A stretch of DNA of 13,417 nucleotides from Hemicentrotus pulcherrimus. Taxonomy: Eukaryota; Echinodermata; Echinoidea; Camarodonta; Strongylocentrotidae. Below, piece by piece: positions 1-8,123 of the stretch. The position numbers and the translations under genes were made by a program. Location of the stretch: positions 13,586 to 27,002 of the forward strand of contig BEXV01003959.1 of NCBI GenBank assembly GCA_003118195.1, given 5' to 3'. The number at the start of each line of letters is the position of its first letter. The first letter of the stretch is position 1. Below the pieces are notes generated by a model. It was given only the letters and a program-made list of their open reading frames with translations. It had not been told where the DNA came from and did not search any database.

Positions 1-287
1 CCCCTCCTCTCTATTGTAGAAAATGTTTGCATAAACTTTTGCCCTGCTTACTCTCTTAATATATTTCCTCCTTTTCCCTCATTAGGAAAGATGATCAAAT
101 CTATCTCGCTGCTGCAAGATCTATAAAAAAAAATACAAGGTCGGACACCAATTACTCAATCATACATAAGACTGCACCAGCACCACCACACCTCAGTCAT
201 ACAGCGTTATGATTACAGAGTGCCATCATAATCACCACCATCATCACATATCTTTCACAAAATAAGAACACGAAAAGGAACGAATTA

Positions 288-310
288 AGCAGCAGCTGCT
301 GCTGCAGCAG
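288..310. repeat. AGC/TGC triplet microsatellite, self-complementary
   Basis: Three AGC triplets run directly into TGC triplets and back into AGC, so the block can pair with itself as a short hairpin. It lies outside any open frame that looks coding. Confidence 0.8.
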
Positions 311-577
311 TACTAAGTTTTTTTTTGTTTTATATCAACATTGACGAACTCATTTATCAACATATTTTTACCATAATGATTTTTTTTAATGAAACATAAC
401 ATTATATTAAATCGAGGCAAGGTAATCGAGACAAGGAGAAGGCCATGGCTGCTTTTCTGTAATAAATTTAGAAATATGAATATTTTAAAATGAAATCCAT
501 ATGATTAATTCAATTATCAACATGATATGGAAAGCACAGGTATTTACTGAGTTTTACGAGTACTTTTTAACATGACA

Positions 578-647
578 TTATTGTTGTTATTACTACTATT
601 ACTTTATACTATTATTATTATTGTTCATCAGCTATTATCATTATAAG
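578..647. repeat. Imperfect ATT/ACT triplet tract
   Basis: The tract consists of imperfect triplets of the TTA, TTG and CTA type, ending in ATTATCATTAT. It looks like an ordinary degenerate trinucleotide microsatellite. Confidence 0.6.
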
Positions 648-896
648 TATCCAAAATGTATCGTTGTTAGTACTGTAAAACATTTTTTTTGATGGCGAAT
701 CAACAAAAGGTAATTGACGTCTTTTGTAAGGCATTGCTCTTAAATAAACATTGTCCCTCCAAAATCGTTCAAATAATAATGCATCCCAAGCAAACCTATA
801 GAATGTTATGGACATATTATATGTATGATCGAATCTCTTTGGGTGAAACTTAGAAATGCGCCCACTCCCGACGAAACACAGATAACTCTGCTTTTC

Positions 897-1064
897 AATA
901 AACAGTGTTTATCGATAAACAGAGTTTATCGCCACGCCGTTTGACCAATAATTCGAATAAGCACTGTTTATCCAGCGATAAACAGTGTTTATCACTCGAT
1001 AAACATAGTTTCTCTCGATAAACAGTGTTTATCTGAATTATTCGTCAAACGGCGCGCCATAAAC
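897..1064. repeat. Inverted repeat carrying five near-palindromic GATAAACA motifs
   Basis: A 17-bp near-palindrome of the form GATAAACA-G-TGTTTATC occurs at 897-913, 914-930, 977-993, 998-1014 (most degenerate) and 1017-1033. On top of this, 924-971 is the reverse complement of 1017-1064 with few mismatches; both arms contain the block CCGTTTGAC followed by an AATAATTC-like run. The whole resembles a small foldback or MITE-like element. No target duplication is clear, so the true ends are uncertain. Each 17-mer contains two opposed TGTTTATC half-sites, which match forkhead (TGTTTA) and GATA (TTATC) cores. Any regulatory role is inference. Confidence 0.7.
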
Positions 1065-1472
1065 GTCAGTAATGAAGGAGGACCTCTCAAGTCGCCATTA
1101 CCGTCACCATTGCAGCAGCAGGCTGAATCATTTTCTCCTCGCTCTCCTTGACCTTTTTGCAATCGTGCACCTCCCGATGACATGTTCCCGTACACTTTCC
1201 TATAATAAAGTGTAATGTAAGGGGAGAGAAAAAATACCAAGATGAATGCTCAAAATACAATAAATGGTTTCACGACGAGTAATTTACGGCGTAAGAAAGA
1301 AAACTCTAGTATCACAGATTATGCCAGTGCTAGGACAAACTCCTTCCGACAAAAATATTGACTTAAATGCACAAATGGATTAATTAAAGAAGGTAAAATG
1401 GTAAAAAGAATGAAGATATCATACGTTGTCGATATTTTTGGACATACTATGACAAGGTTGTCCCTAAGACCT
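1065..1472. other. No gene seen
   Basis: Open frames in this interval are short and lack splice or codon evidence. If the minus-strand receptor gene ends near 1473, this would be its 3' flank or 3' UTR. I saw no clear minus-strand AATAAA just downstream of that stop. Confidence 0.4.
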
Positions 1473-1690
1473 TTAATAGTACTTTTCAAAACATTTTACC
1501 CTAACTTTCTTCCGTAGTATGCCAGAAAGCGGATTTTTTTTAGGCAACAGTGCTATATATTCGTATTCAAGTAGAGTTAGTAGACGATTATCACATTCTA
1601 AGAATTCTGATCGTAAACAAAAAAGAAAATCACTTTTGAGGTAGAAATCCTTGAACAGCAAGAACAACCGAGTAGCTGAAAGCCCCTTTT
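1473..1690 (-). CDS. Possible terminal cytoplasmic exon of the Ig/transmembrane gene
   Basis: On the minus strand a pyrimidine-rich run (CTTTCAATTTTCTT) leads to two candidate acceptors 15 bp apart, ending at AG 1692-1691 and AG 1677-1676. Both give the same frame. Entered in phase 1, which is the phase in which the transmembrane exon (2024-2131) leaves, the frame stays open for about 70 codons to a TAA at 1475-1473. The predicted peptide is rich in Leu, Phe, Lys and Arg, includes an acidic tyrosine stretch (EYEYIALLP), and ends in a basic segment (ILRKKVRVKCFEKYY). I recognise no signalling motif such as an ITAM or TIR domain. The length of open frame could be chance in this AT-rich sequence. 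The matching phase and acceptor are the only support for calling it a tail exon. Confidence 0.27.
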
Positions 1691-1832
1691 CTGGTTCATT
1701 TAAGAAAATTGAAAGATCAGGACATCATTTGTGTCATGCTGGATCGTACAGGAGGGCTTAAAGACTGTTCATGGTATACTCTGTCCTGCCAAATCTCTTT
1801 GACTGATGTTCTTCTACATCCTCCTACTTCAG

Positions 1833-1893
1833 TCTTTTTTCTTTTCTTTTTTTTTCTTTCCTTTTTCTTCTCCTTGTTCTTTTTTTACTTTTT
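1833..1893. repeat. Long polypyrimidine (polypurine) tract
   Basis: About 60 bases are almost entirely T and C on the plus strand. In the receptor model the tract lies in the intron between the transmembrane and cytoplasmic exons, where it reads as polypurine in the sense strand. No coding role is likely, although short open frames run through it. Confidence 0.85.
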
Positions 1894-2023
1894 CGATTTC
1901 CTTACTAATTGTAAATAAAGTCCTTAACGAAACTCAACCACAAAAACTCAGACACACGCATTGTCAAGCGCAAAAGCATACTAAAATGTTTTTGGTTTGT
2001 GAAAATATAACGTATGTACTTAC

Positions 2024-2131
2024 TACGTAATAGGATTATTAGCGTTATGAAGTGGATCAGTGTCGACAAACATATGACAATCACCCAAGTAATGGTCGAT
2101 TTATTATGGTCATTTATTCTAGATCCAGCCC
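2024..2131 (-). CDS. Transmembrane exon of a putative Ig-type receptor
   Basis: On the minus strand a strong acceptor (TTTCTTTTCTTTTTTCAG, AG at 2133-2132) precedes 108 nt of open frame, followed by a consensus donor GTAAGT at 2023-2018. Entered in phase 1, the exon is 36 codons long and leaves in phase 1. The peptide begins with a polar juxtamembrane segment that includes an Asn-Lys-Ser glycosylation sequon (residues 10-12). It then has a hydrophobic helix of about 23 residues (13-35: TITWVIVICLSTLI, continuing through HFITLIILL) ending in Arg. The other two frames have early stops just after the acceptor. Phase 1-1 membrane exons are typical of Ig-superfamily receptors, and the upstream Ig exon at 5147-5488 ends in the same phase, giving a Gly codon at the junction. 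The hydrophobicity could be coincidental, but acceptor, donor, phase and helix length all agree. Confidence 0.55.
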
Positions 2132-2171
2132 CTGAAAAAAGAAAAGAAATAATGTATATGCGTGTTTAATG

Positions 2172-2363
2172 TCAATGATCTTCTTGGCCACAATAAAACA
2201 TATTGAGGTAGATCCTTGCTGCTGTCCTTGACTCCTTGCCTGACCCGCAGGTTCGGGCTCGGCCCTCCTTTTTATCCACTAGTCCATTTATTAGCTTTTC
2301 TGATTCATTCGCCCATTCAGGGTTCGACAGCATCAACCCCTTCTTGGCCACCTCATCTTGGCG
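2172..2363 (-). other. Unassigned minus-strand open frame, possible coding relic
   Basis: A 63-codon frame is open between a TAA at 2366-2364 and a TGA at 2174-2172. It has protein-like composition (for example ESEKLINGLVDKKEGRA, followed by a Lys/Arg-rich stretch). I see no good acceptor or donor at its edges. In the receptor model it falls in the intron just upstream of the transmembrane exon. It may be a fragment of a decayed mobile-element ORF or simply chance; I do not recognise the family. Confidence 0.2.
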
Positions 2364-2659
2364 TTATAATCTTTATTCCCTTCTAACATCCATGAAAATT
2401 AACCATCGAATGTATTTAACGTTTACTAAAGCTAACCAATGCATTCAAAATAACATATATATATATATTGATTATTATACGTAATTCAAAATGTACTGCA
2501 GACCAGAGGGTGTTTTAATATAACTGTATGTAATAAGCCCCTCTGCATTCACAACGCTGTCTCCATCTCTGGGCCTGGGTAAATTCCTGGACGAGGCACA
2601 TCGTACCTTCGTGTTAGTTGGTTGTCCTTATCCATTTATTCACCATCGGTCTGTTTCAG
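2364..2659. other. No gene seen; short AT dinucleotide run
   Basis: This interval contains an (AT)n run near 2455-2468 and otherwise unremarkable sequence. In the receptor model it is intronic. Confidence 0.4.
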
Positions 2660-2842
2660 AGCGCAGGCTTGAAGGCTCACAAAAAGGGCTCATGTGCGTA
2701 CTTGGCGGTTGTGAGGGAAGCCCTTCCGATATCGCACCAGAGAGGAGCCTGGCTCCTCTCCTATCTGGTCTATCTCTATCAGTTCATGCTTTACTCGCAC
2801 CAGGATTTCGAGGGCACCCCAAGTGTCGGCGAGCATTCGTAA
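2660..2842 (+). CDS. Unrecognised plus-strand terminal-exon candidate
   Basis: A pyrimidine-rich run ending CGGTCTGTTTCAG (AG at 2658-2659) is followed by 60 open codons in phase 0 and a TAA at 2840-2842. Codon choice is richer in G/C third positions than the surrounding AT-rich DNA (GGC, AAG, CTC, GTC, CAG), which favours real coding ancestry. The predicted peptide has a basic start (AGLKAHKKGS), then a mostly helical, hydrophobic middle (AYLAVVREALPI, then AWLLSYLVYLYQFMLY), and a polar end. I cannot assign a family with confidence. It lies inside the large intron of the minus-strand receptor gene, on the opposite strand. No upstream partner exon was identified, so it may be an isolated exon, a nested gene's last exon, or a captured or retroposed fragment. 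Confidence 0.33.
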   Translation, partial: SAGLKAHKKGSCAYLAVVREALPISHQRGAWLLSYLVYLYQFMLYSHQDFEGTPSVGEHS

Positions 2843-2852
2843 CAGTTTTTGT

Positions 2853-3147
2853 TACAGATGGATATTGTTTACCATAGTCGCTGCATTCCAAAATCATTAT
2901 CGTAACTTTCGGGTCTGTCATTGCGTCAGAAAAAAAAATTTCGTCGTACAAGAATCTCTCGCATGTGTTGCTTCAGCCTGTCGCCCCATGGTTACTAGTG
3001 ACTTTTCCTCCGGCAATGTCTCTGTATGAAGTGAGTATCTATTTTCAACAATCTTAATTGGTTATCTGTGCCTGTAAGTTTCCCACAAATAATGCCCACA
3101 CAAGATGTCAACGTATCCATGTTGCCGGGTACGGACATTCAACTGTC
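2853..3147. repeat. Diverged interspersed repeat, copy A
   Basis: This is the first of three diverged copies, in the same orientation, of a repeat of about 300 bp. Shared landmarks include CATAGTCGCYGCATTCC, a CTGTSAWTGYGYCAG-like block, GTTTACTGGCGAC-like and CCTCCRGCAA-like blocks, and a trailing ATCTATTTTC motif. Copy A is the most decayed at its left end. Its right end (3139-3160) supplies an uninterrupted version of the site into which the 885-bp foldback element inserted downstream. Confidence 0.75.
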
Positions 3148-3467
3148 TAGTCTTGGTAGAATAGTCACAATCGGCATAGATATTGGAAGAGATATAGTTT
3201 GAATTCTTGTCCATAGTCGCCGCATTCCAAATTCCTTGTCGCAACTTTCTGGACTGTGAATGTGTCAGAAAAATTGTTGCCATGCAAGCCACTCTGGCAC
3301 ATGTCGTTTTAGCTTGTTGCCCCTTGTTTACTGGCGACTCATCCTCCAGGCAACATTTTAGTATGGAGCAGTTATCTATTTTCAGCCATCTTGATCGGTT
3401 ACCGTTGCCTATAACTTTCAAACAAATCATGTCCAAACAAAACTGCACTGTACCCCCGTCAACTGTA
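3148..3467. repeat. Diverged interspersed repeat, copy B
   Basis: This copy begins at TAGTCTTGGTAGA and follows copy A head to tail. It shares with copy C the run ACTGGCGACTCATCCTCCAG exactly, and with copy A the downstream ATCTATTTTC and AACAAAT-like blocks. Its right boundary is interrupted by the foldback element that starts at 3468. Confidence 0.78.
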
Positions 3468-4352
3468 CAGCGCGTCCCAGAAAAAATGAAACCGAGAAGT
3501 ATCGATGCTTTATCATAACTTAATCACAACCATAATTAATGAATGATACATATTTGGAAAGCTTAGAGTCTCCTCTTTCAGCTGATGCTACTCAGATGAT
3601 GTATATTTTTTAACGCATGAGTGATTAAAAGCAATTTGAAGGAAGGAAACCAAAAAGAGATTTGGAGGGCGGTATCTGAATTTCGAAGAAAAATTCTAAT
3701 TTCTAGAAAGTTGAGTTTCTGCCCTTTCATATGACACCTCAATCAGGAAAAATGAGCGAGGAATAGAAAAGTTCTGTTTGTTTAAAGTAGCCTTTACATT
3801 TTCATAATTTTAACAAACGAATTCGTTTTCACTGGGTGCCTGCCGTAGCAAAAAGCAGATTTGACAAAAGACTGAACTCCATTTCGTTGACAATCAGCCA
3901 TGCATGAAGACTCTCGTCTATGGCTGATTGTCAAAGAAACGGAGTTAAGTCTTTTGTTAATTCGTTTATTGATACCGCAGGCAGCCATTGAAAATGAATT
4001 CGTTTAATAAAATTATGGAAATGCAAGCCCTACTTTAAACAAACAGAACTTTGTTTTTCCTCGCTCATTTTTCCTGATTGAGGTGTCATATGAAAGGGCA
4101 GAAACTCAACTTTCTAGAAATGTGAATCTTTCTTCGAAATTTAGATACCGCCCGCCAAATGTCTTTTTGGTTTTCTTCCTTCAAATTGCTTTGAATCACT
4201 CATGCGTGAAATATACATCATCTGAGTAGCATCAACTGAAAGAAGAGACTCTAAGCTTTCCAAATATGTATCATTCATTAATAATGGTTGTGATTAAGTT
4301 ATGATAAAACATCGATACTTCTCGGTTTCGTTTTTTTTTCTGGGACGCACTG
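3468..4352. mobile_element. 885-bp near-perfect foldback element with TA target duplication
   Basis: The left arm (3468-3901) is almost entirely the reverse complement of the right arm (3920-4352), leaving a central loop of about 18 bases. The termini read CAGCGCGTCCCAGAAAAAA and, on the other strand, CAGTGCGTCCCAGAAAAAA. TA flanks both sides (3466-3467 and 4353-4354). The nearby paralogous site in the copy A/B junction (AACTGTCTAGTCTTGG) is uninterrupted, so removing the element and one TA restores the repeat with one mismatch. TA duplication and CAGT-type ends are typical of non-autonomous elements of the Tc1/mariner superfamily. No transposase frame is present. The open frame spanning the centre (3794-3988, minus) is an accident of the hairpin. 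Confidence 0.88.
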
Positions 4353-4354
4353 TA

Positions 4355-4570
4355 TAGTCTTGGTAGAGTCGTCACATTGGCAGAGAACTCTTTATCATCG
4401 ACATCGATTACAACAATCGCCGCATCCCTTAACCATTGTGGCAACTCTCGGCTCTGTGATTGCGCCAGGAAAAATGTCGTCGTGCAAAAATCTCTAGCGC
4501 GCGTTGCTTCAGCCTGTCACCCACTTGGTTACTGGCGACTCATCCTCCAGGCGATGCCTCTACATGTGTC
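4355..4570. repeat. Diverged interspersed repeat, copy C
   Basis: The copy resumes at TAGTCTTGGTAGAG immediately after the foldback element and runs through CGCCGCATCCC, GCGCCAGGAAAAATGTCGTCG and ACTGGCGACTCATCCTCCAG. It then loses similarity to copies A and B. The right end is approximate. Confidence 0.72.
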
Positions 4571-5146
4571 TCTAATGCTATGTCCCTTTCGTCCCTTATG
4601 TTCCTGATCAGTTTAGCCCCTCGTAGCTGTCTTTGCGAGGCTCCTAAAAAAATCCACGCCACTGCTCCCGTTCTTTCCCTCTCAATTTGGTATCTCCTCT
4701 GGTCGCTGCTGAATTTTGAATCCCCAACTAGCCTTTTCGGGGATGGGAGTCTGCTACCAATAAAAAAAAAGGATGGTGGGGGTTGGGAGGATGACAGGCG
4801 ACTGGGGCAACCAAGGTTAACGTCAATACGGGTATAAAGTGGCATTCCGTAATATAATCATAACAAATGGACGTTCCATTTATTAATTGCACAAATATAG
4901 AGTTTTATTTGTACTATACTAAATAATTAAAAAAATTACCACTCACCTTGGTCAGAGAAAGATGACAGATTATTCATAAATTCATTATATATCTATTTAA
5001 AATATAATAAAGAAATAAATAAAACATAAACACTTTAGATATTTCTTTCTGCAATTTTCGGGTGATATAACGCACATAAAAACGAGATCTATTTGCTGCT
5101 CTCAACTTCTTTATACTGCAGAAAAGGAACACATGGTTTATCTCAC
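4571..5146. other. Intronic or intergenic DNA, no gene seen
   Basis: Overlapping open frames on both strands around 4540-4845 show no coding character. A minus-strand donor-like AAG|GTGAGT at 4949 stands out, but its open frame enters in phase 0, which does not fit the phase-1 Ig exon upstream, so I did not make it an exon. Confidence 0.4.
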
Positions 5147-5488
5147 CTGCAAATGTCACAGATGTGCTCATAAGTGACGCTGTAGTTGCTTTATTTTCCA
5201 TTAGACTGTCAGTGGTGATATCACGCAAGGCTAGCGAGACTTTCCGCTGGTAGTGTAAGTAGGAAAAGGAACAGCTTACTTGTGATGAACTCTCGTCCTG
5301 AGGAAGTGTGCAACTGACCGATGTCGTATATGTTCCGTCTTCATTCAGGACTGCATGTGTCTCAGTACTAGCATGACTGCAGTCGAAATCAATCACCTGG
5401 AATATCAATGGCTTCACGTGCTCAACAAAGCAATGAACACGATTGAAATCGAGGTCCAACATTATCTCTGGGTCCATTTGAGGCAGAG
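5147..5488 (-). CDS. Immunoglobulin-like ectodomain exon
   Basis: On the minus strand an acceptor (TTTCATTTGTTTAG, AG at 5490-5489) opens a 342-nt exon closed by a consensus donor CAG|GTGAGA (GT at 5146-5145). It is exactly 114 codons and is phase 1 at both ends, the hallmark of Ig-domain exons. Residues PEIMLDLDFNRVHCFVEHV carry the B-strand Cys (about residue 20). LNEDGTYTTSVSCTL and QVSCSFSY give the E and F strands with the partner Cys (about residue 73). An extra pair at about 37 and 60 could form a second disulfide. The canonical C-strand Trp is absent, so this is a divergent C-type Ig fold. After the domain comes a Ser/Thr-rich stalk of about 25 residues, and the next exon in the model encodes a membrane helix. 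It is probably the extracellular part of a cell-surface receptor or adhesion protein. The signal peptide and any further Ig exons were not found at higher coordinates. Confidence 0.7.
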
Positions 5489-5932
5489 CTAAACAAATGA
5501 AACCAAACATTACAGAATAACCAACATTAAATAATCATTGGAAGACTTTAAACTTTTAAAGCGAAATGAATATTTTACACGTAATCTTACTACCAAAAAT
5601 GTTCAGAAACACGAGTTCTACTGAAAATATTCATCGGATCCTTACGATAGCGTTGGAAGGTTGGCAAGCCTGTTTACTTCTTATCAGAAAATTTCTCATT
5701 TTCAGTGGTCATAATTGTTGTTAACGTCAAATGAGTCCGAAGTAAAAATCCTGCATGGATTGCTTTCGTTAGAGATGTTCGTCCGTGTACAATAGTCCAG
5801 TCTTTAAAAGATTTGTTTTTTTCTGGTAATAATACATTATATTTTGTTGAAGTTAAAACCCTAAACATAGAAGCATCTCAGGGATATGTAAGCTCTCCCG
5901 TACTCCTTTATATATAACCAGTATTGATCATA
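5489..5932. other. No gene seen upstream of the Ig exon
   Basis: The receptor's 5' exons would be expected on this side. The only longer minus frame (5674-5868) has no acceptor and donor of matching phase. I found no signal-peptide exon. Confidence 0.4.
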
Positions 5933-6600
5933 CAGTGTGAATCAAAAAAAAGTTTACACCTAGGAAATTGCTAATTATTAAAAGAAATTATCGATGAACA
6001 TCAAACTGTTATATGTTTTATGAAAAAGTGTTTTATCCCAAATCATTTGGTACCATTTTGTGTGGTATGTATTCACGCTTGGATGAACAGGAGACATTGT
6101 TTGCGAGAGTGCAAAAATCGACTTGCGCCAAAGTTGCCTATGTGATGTTTAAATAAAACACTTGGGATTTGGGTATTAATACGGTCTTTGCAGATCCAAA
6201 TAACACTTCTAACAAATTAATCATGCCACACTTATCAAATATCGAATATCACATATCAACGAACATTTGTGCGCGTGTGTGTGGGTGCGTTGACTTTGCC
6301 CTTTGCAAAAAAAAAAAAGTATGCAATGCATTTCATTTGATACATTCAATCCATTCTCTCACTCTGCTAATCCCAACATAATACATACTGAAGGCATCAC
6401 TTTGGCGCAAGTCGATTTTTGCACTCTCGCAAACAATGCCACCTGTTCATCCAAGCGTGAACACATACGACACAAAAATGGTACCAAATGATTTGGGATA
6501 AAACACTCTTTCATAAGATGTATAATAATTTACTGTTAATAGATGATTTCACAAATAATTAGCAATTTTCTAGGTGTAAACTTTTTTTTGACTCACACGG
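5933..6600. mobile_element. 668-bp MITE-like element with long inverted repeats and TA duplication
   Basis: The ends begin CAGTGTGAATCAAAAAAAAG on the left and, reversed, CCGTGTGAGTCAAAAAAAAG on the right. TA flanks both sides (5931-5932 and 6601-6602). Arms of roughly 210 bp pair with modest divergence, including the blocks CCAAATCATTTGGTACCA and GTGCAAAAATCGACTTGCGC. The centre of about 250 bp (6140-6390) does not pair well and has a GT/GC-rich run and an A-run. There is no transposase frame. Ends and TA duplication suggest a Tc1/mariner-type non-autonomous element, different in sequence from the 885-bp foldback. Confidence 0.85.
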
Positions 6601-6964
6601 TAGATATCCGAAGAAATTCCAGAACAATTAACATTACTATTCGCGGGCGAGTTGATATTTACAAGTATTTGGGAACAACGGTGTATAATTCACTCGTCTT
6701 GTCATTTAGTGTTACTATTCTTTTAAAAAAGTGCTATCAGCGAATGTGGTTCTTGAGAAGGATGAGAAAAACGCATGTAGATAAAATCATTCTAATTATT
6801 TAGGACAGAGACACGTTCAAAGTATTTGCGACATTCAACATAATATCCTACTTTGAAAATGTAGTTAATCACGCAGACACGAAGAAATAGTACATTACTA
6901 GGAGAAAAGCACAACGTATCATTTGCAGAAGTCTACATACATGGATATGTACAATACCCAGTCT
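6601..6964. other. No gene seen
   Basis: The sequence is AT-rich. The open frame 6543-6803 begins inside the neighbouring MITE-like element and shows no coding signature. Confidence 0.4.
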
Positions 6965-7120
6965 GTATGTGTTGGCTCAGTCAGTAGAGCGTCTGCCTTA
7001 CAACCGGGAGGTCGTGGATTCGATCCCCGGCTGCGTCATACCAAACGTCGATCTTGCGCTGCTCAGTGGCTGCCGGGCTCACGATCAATTGGGCCAAAAA
7101 GAATTACATTTTCGGTTTAA
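6965..7120 (+). mobile_element. tRNA-derived SINE candidate
   Basis: A Pol III A box (TGGCTCAGTCAG at 6973-6984) and B box (GATTCGATCCC at 7017-7027) have tRNA-like spacing. The D-arm GCTCAGTCAGTAGAGC pairs, and the anticodon-loop position reads CTTACAA (anticodon UAC). The T and anticodon stems carry mismatches and no 7-bp acceptor stem is evident, so this is not a functional tRNA gene. It is followed by CGTCATACCAAACGTCG and a tRNA-unrelated body, ending near AACTTAATAAAG. The 3' end and target duplication are uncertain. Confidence 0.6.
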
Positions 7121-7770
7121 CTTAATAAAGGAGATTACTATTATTAGGAAGAGAAGTAGCAAAAGTCTAACGAACTATGAAAAATCCACCCATCAATATT
7201 ATAACTACATTACTGTACAACAGGTCAGGTTTTGGTTTGTGTGTGCCGAGGTCCGCATGAGTATGACTGGCCTTACAGGCAACTATTCGTACAACTACTT
7301 TACATCCATCGAAGGACTCGTGAACGCATGTACAGTAGTGTGTGTAATGACCAAATGTCCCGATTTTAAAGTTGTATATGTATAATAATATTTTATGCAT
7401 TGATTTGTACTTGTTTAAAGCCACACTGTACCACATGTAGCTACTTGCTCCCTCTTTAAAGAAAACAGTGCCTAATCGACCATTGGTCCCCCATGATCCT
7501 CTTGCAGGGTGGCCTAATCAAAGGACATTTACTGATGGACTTGCTCATCAAACTTCTAGCAGTTTTTGCAAGACTTATTTATTCGACTGTTTATTTACAT
7601 CATTGACCTCGCCATACATTTTACTTCGTGCAGTGAGAATAAAACATTTTTGCTCTACGGTTTTTCTCGCCCTGCATTATTGTATAGACAATTGTAAAAC
7701 ATCGACTCATCTTGTATCGACATATGTGTTTCTATCGCCGTCCGTCATCTCGTGTGTTGTCTTGACACGT
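7121..7770. other. No supported gene
   Basis: A good plus-strand acceptor-like site (GATCCTCTTGCAG, about 7495-7507) leads into a 32-codon open frame ending in TGA, without a donor. The long plus frame 7468-8148 starts here but owes much of its length to the following triplet repeat. I do not annotate either as a gene. Confidence 0.35.
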
Positions 7771-8123
7771 GGATCATCGTCTTCGTCGGTCATTACCTCG
7801 CCATCATCTGATTCATCATCCACCTCGATCTTTACTGTATTCTTTTATTGGCTGTCTCATCATTACCAATCACACTGTCATCGACCACACCGTCGTCTTC
7901 ATCATTGTCTCCACCATCGACTCATCGCCGTCTTGATCATCGTTTTCGACATCATCGCAGTCTTTTTCATTATCGCTGTCGTCATCATCCTCTTCGTCAT
8001 CAATGCCGTCTTCATCATCATCAGTGCCTTTATCATCAACTTCATCATCACAAGCATTATCACACTTGGCTTCGTCGTATCTGACTGGTACTTTGAACGC
8101 TTTGCTGATATATTTGATGATCC
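7771..8123. repeat. TCATCA/CGTC triplet-rich low-complexity stretch
   Basis: Degenerate TCA, TCG and TCT triplets dominate for about 350 bp. In consequence all registers stay open for unusual lengths. The plus strand reads as Ser-, His- or Ile-rich peptide depending on frame. A minus frame (8148 down to 7870, 92 codons) reads as an Asp/Glu-rich block after a more ordinary lead (KAFKVPVRYDEAKCDNACDD). That acidic frame has no Met start and no pyrimidine-rich acceptor, so I treat the whole as low-complexity DNA, with a small chance that it is an acidic exon. Confidence 0.65.

Larger units (their letters stand above)
1..880. other. AT-rich non-coding stretch with simple repeats
   Basis: I see no supportable gene here. 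The longest open frame (618-815, minus) has no coding character and no convincing splice borders. The stretch holds several small microsatellites: an ATC/CAC-type run near 223-249, a CAG/CTG block at 288-310 and an ATT/ATC-rich run near 578-647. Confidence 0.6.

Noticed and set aside
3794..3988. 64-codon minus-strand open frame at the centre of the foldback element
   Set aside because: It spans the hairpin loop and both arms. Its openness follows from the palindrome, and it has no transposase-like features.
4540..4845. Overlapping frames on both strands around 4460-4845
   Set aside because: Part lies within repeat copy C and the rest is low-complexity (Ser/Pro or Lys/Gly runs). No splice support was found.
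4949..4997. Short minus-strand exon ending at a perfect AAG|GTGAGT donor
   Set aside because: The only acceptor (AAATAG, near 4998) gives a phase-0 frame. Entered in phase 1 from the Ig exon it hits a stop at once, so it does not fit the receptor gene.
6967..7040. A functional tRNA gene (anticodon UAC)
   Set aside because: The acceptor stem is not evident and the anticodon and T stems contain mismatches. The extended unrelated tail fits a SINE better.
7167..7436. Minus-strand frame with clustered Cys as another Ig-type exon
   Set aside because: A donor-like TGTAAGG is present, but there is no pyrimidine-rich acceptor and no Ig strand pattern.
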